A stretch of DNA of 24,098 nucleotides from JAZDLO01 sp043801935 (GTDB taxonomy: Bacteria > Actinomycetota > Thermoleophilia > RBG-16-64-13). Under the pieces are notes generated by a model. The model saw only the letters and a list, made by a program, of their open reading frames with translations, made no database searches and was not told the DNA's origin. Positions within the stretch are counted from its first letter, which is position 1; every line of letters begins with the position of its first letter. Below are positions 22,157 to 24,098 of this stretch, one piece after another. The stretch covers positions 1 to 24,098 of the forward strand of contig JAZDLO010000044.1 of NCBI GenBank assembly GCA_043801935.1, given 5' to 3'. Made by a program: the position numbers and the translations under genes.

Positions 22157-23838
22157 CGGCGCCGGGGACGCGCATACTCCGCCGGGGAGGCTTTGGGAGT
22201 CCGGCACGCTCGTCGTTCGGTACGATCGGGGGCGCTGCGAGAGGCGCCCATGCAAGGCCGCGCTCCCTGGTAGCGGGAGCGATCGGGGCGATCCTTCTCC
22301 TGGCTTGCGCGCTCCTATTGACGCCGGCGCCCACCTCTGCACTGGCTCATTCGTCGAGCTTCCCCGACGTCGGTGAGTCGATCCCGAGCCACGACGCCAT
22401 CGAGTATTTGGCCGGGGCAGGCATCATCTCCGGCTTCAAGGACGGCAGCTTCGGACCCGGGCAGACACTCAAGCGGGGACAAGCGACCAAGATCCTGGTG
22501 CTGTGGCTGGGCGTGCCTCCCGTCTCGAACGGTCCTTACTTCACCGACTTGGATGTCGTCTACCGCTCGTACGTGCAGACCACCGCCGAAAAGGGCTGGA
22601 TCAGCGGCTTCCCCGACGGCAGCTTCCGCCCCTATGCCACTCTCACGCGCCAGCAGATGGCCGTCATCATGGTTCGGGCCATGGGCTGGGATGTCGATGC
22701 CGGCAAACTCACCAGCGCTCATGTCGCCGACACTTTGGCCGCCTTCTCCGACCGGGCGAGCATCTCGAGCGATGCCCGGCCCTACGTGGCCCTGGCCGTC
22801 GAACGCGGTCTGTTCAACGGGTCCAATGGCGCGCTCATGCCCCAGGACGGCATCACCCGCGCCCAATTCAGCCTGGTGGTGTTCCGGGCCGAGCTGAGCA
22901 TGCAATCCGTCATCCAGCAGGTACGGACCGCGAGCGACTATCCTGACAGGACCCGGGTGGTCGTCGACCTCTCTCGGGCTCCGGGCCCAGTCAAGGCTGC
23001 GATCTCGGCCGACGGCACCCTCACCGTCGACTACACGGGCGGGGCCCTCGGCGGCGTTCTCAGCCAGACGGTCGGCTCCCTGGAGGTCAAGACGCTCACC
23101 GCCCGCCAGTTCGCCTACAGCCCGCGGACCGTGCGCATCACGGTGGCGCTTGCCCGCTACCGGACCTTCCGCGTCATGTCGCTCGCCCCCTCTGAGGGCA
23201 AGGGCTACCGAATCGTGGTCGACGCCTATCGCCGAGTCGATGGTCCTCCGGGCGACGGCCCTCCGCTCATCTGTGTCGATCCGGGCCATGGTGGCACCGA
23301 CACCGGGGCCATCGGAGCCACAGGGACTCTCGAGAAAGACTTCAACCTTGGTATCGCCCTACTCCTCGCCCAGAGCCTGCGTGATGCCGGCCTTCGCACC
23401 ATCATGACCCGCCAGGATGACACCTTGCCCACCCTGCAGCAGCGGGCGGAGATCGCCAACGCCGCCCTGGCCAGCCTGTTCGTCAGCGTCCATAACAACG
23501 CTCACAGCGATGCCGACGCCAACGGTACCGAGACCTTCTACTGGGGCACACCCGAGGCGTACTCCGCGGAGGGCAAGCTCCTGGCCGATGCCATCCAGCG
23601 CAACCTGCTGGCCGCCCTCGGCTCCGCCGACAGGGGCGCGCGCACTCACTGGCGCAACCTGGTTGTGCTGGCCGAGACATGCATGACCGCGGCACTGGCT
23701 GAAGTCGGTTTTGTCACCAACCCCGAAGAAGAAGCTAAACTCAAGACTCCTGCGTACCAGAAGGCGGCCGCTCAAGGGATCGCCAAGGGAGTGCTCGAGT
23801 ATCTGAAGTGGTCGACCACGGTCTACACCAGCGAATAA
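22045..23838 (+). CDS. SLH-AMIN-N-acetylmuramoyl-L-alanine amidase (amidase_3); 5' end doubtful
   Basis: The open frame gives 597 residues, but the first 70 or so probably are not real. A signal segment lies at 73-100 (ending TSALA). Three SLH repeats follow (about 104-155, 163-215, 232-282) with Arg144, Arg202 and Arg272 at the pyruvate-contact position. An AMIN-like domain spans about 299-395 and a zinc amidase about 408-585. Amidase residues are present: DPGHGG (His415), TLEKDFNL (Glu430), SVHNNAH (His483) and LAEVGFVTNP (Glu553). It would cut the MurNAc-L-Ala bond in the wall. The only start in frame, GTG 22045, overlaps the preceding gene by 112 nt and has no ribosome binding site. A better start, ATG 22250, is one frame away (see separate entry). 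Confidence 0.85.
   Translation: MRRCQGLLPPGGERQPGAGDHGDGPASAVARGRLGLIAAPGTRILRRGGFGSPARSSFGTIGGAARGAHARPRSLVAGAIGAILLLACALLLTPAPTSALAHSSSFPDVGESIPSHDAIEYLAGAGIISGFKDGSFGPGQTLKRGQATKILVLWLGVPPVSNGPYFTDLDVVYRSYVQTTAEKGWISGFPDGSFRPYATLTRQQMAVIMVRAMGWDVDAGKLTSAHVADTLAAFSDRASISSDARPYVALAVERGLFNGSNGALMPQDGITRAQFSLVVFRAELSMQSVIQQVRTASDYPDRTRVVVDLSRAPGPVKAAISADGTLTVDYTGGALGGVLSQTVGSLEVKTLTARQFAYSPRTVRITVALARYRTFRVMSLAPSEGKGYRIVVDAYRRVDGPPGDGPPLICVDPGHGGTDTGAIGATGTLEKDFNLGIALLLAQSLRDAGLRTIMTRQDDTLPTLQQRAEIANAALASLFVSVHNNAHSDADANGTETFYWGTPEAYSAEGKLLADAIQRNLLAALGSADRGARTHWRNLVVLAETCMTAALAEVGFVTNPEEEAKLKTPAYQKAAAQGIAKGVLEYLKWSTTVYTSE
22239..22252 (+). promoter_or_regulatory. Likely true start of the SLH-amidase gene, out of frame by one base
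   Basis: GAGAGG (22239-22244), a 5-nt spacer and ATG (22250-22252) make a textbook initiation site 93 nt after the previous stop. In the sequence given, this ATG meets TAG at 22271. If one base were missing between about 22253 and 22264, the product would begin MQGRRSLVAGAIGAILLLAC, an ideal signal peptide joined to the amidase frame. Confidence 0.5.
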
Positions 23839-23851
23839 CAGTCAGCCGCGT

Positions 23852-23891
23852 CGGTCGGGGCTCCGGGACCGTGGGGCCGCGACCCCGACCG
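23852..23891 (+). terminator. Inverted repeat between the amidase and SpoIID-like genes
   Basis: CGGTCGGGG (23852-23860) pairs perfectly with CCCCGACCG (23883-23891) around a 22-nt GC-rich loop. A TTTTT run follows at 23899-23903. The arm ends at the first base of the next gene's GGGAGG ribosome binding site, so it may be a partial terminator or affect access to that site. Confidence 0.4.
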
Positions 23892-23904
23892 GGAGGTCTT
23901 TTTC

Positions 23905-24098
23905 GTGAAGAATGATCACGCTCTTTCGCGCCGGTCGCGAGCCGTTTTGGGCGCATTGGCTGTCGTCTTGTTGCTTGCCGCCGGGCTGCTCTTCGCCCCC
24001 GCCGCCGGCGCCGCGACGGGCGACTTCGTTTTCACCGGGCGTGGATGGGGCCACGGGGTGGGCATGAGCCAGTGGGGCGCGTGGCAGGCGGCCAAGGA
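23905..24098 (+). CDS. SpoIID/LytB domain protein (partial, runs off right edge)
   Basis: GGGAGG (23891-23896) precedes a GTG start by 8 nt, and 64 codons are visible before the window ends. A basic start (MKNDHALSRRSR), a hydrophobic core and AAGAA give a normal signal peptide. The mature part begins with GRGWGHGVGMSQWGAWQAA, a motif diagnostic of SpoIID/LytB proteins. SpoIID itself is a lytic transglycosylase acting on denuded glycan strands. That substrate would fit its position directly after an amidase gene, but the active-site Glu is not in the visible part. The motif is close to the N-terminus here, as in many non-sporulating relatives, so no sporulation role is implied. Confidence 0.85.
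   Translation, partial: MKNDHALSRRSRAVLGALAVVLLLAAGLLFAPAAGAATGDFVFTGRGWGHGVGMSQWGAWQAAK

Overview
The window is GC-rich bacterial chromosome, densely packed, with ATG, GTG and TTG starts and several 4-nt gene overlaps. Thr/Pro-rich linkers, S-layer-homology (SLH) domains, a CsaB pyruvyl transferase and no outer-membrane genes point to a monoderm with an SLH-anchored cell surface. A deep-branching actinomycete lineage is my best guess; a high-GC Bacillota is the alternative. No rRNA, transposase, integrase, CRISPR array or phage gene was seen. No stretch over 300 bases lacks a gene; the longest gaps are about 170-195 bases and hold promoters.

Left part (1-5402), mixed housekeeping: a c-type cytochrome lipoprotein running off the left edge (minus strand); a YugP-type zinc metallopeptidase; a CobB/CbiA-like protein that has lost its signature catalytic residues; a stand-alone chorismate mutase; a bifunctional-nuclease (DUF151) protein on the minus strand; tRNA-Ile(GAT) and tRNA-Ala(TGC) away from any rRNA; a UspA protein; and a membrane protein with a degenerate GGDEF domain.

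Middle (5441-8473), one direction: D-Ala-D-Ala ligase (ddl), a metal-dependent amidohydrolase, LarB (nickel-pincer cofactor synthesis) and an unrecognised 91-residue protein.

Right part (8504-24098), cell-surface polymer locus: wecB (UDP-ManNAc supply) is divergent from a long plus-strand run. That run encodes a DUF4330 membrane protein, an O-antigen-ligase/polymerase, two glycosyltransferases, a GT4-WecG/TagA fusion, csaB, murJ, an M23-SLH peptidase, an SLH-AMIN-amidase and the start of a SpoIID/LytB protein. Together these look like a near-complete route for making a ManNAc-containing secondary cell wall polymer, pyruvylating it, and displaying peptidoglycan hydrolases on it through SLH domains. 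The undecaprenyl-phosphate GlcNAc-1-P transferase that would start the chain is not in the window.

The points most worth following up are the GT4-GT26 fusion, a hairpin that hides the csaB ribosome binding site, an apparent one-base frameshift at the start of the SLH-amidase gene, the CbiA-like pseudoenzyme, and repeated in-frame Ala/Gly/Arg-rich insertions in several enzymes.
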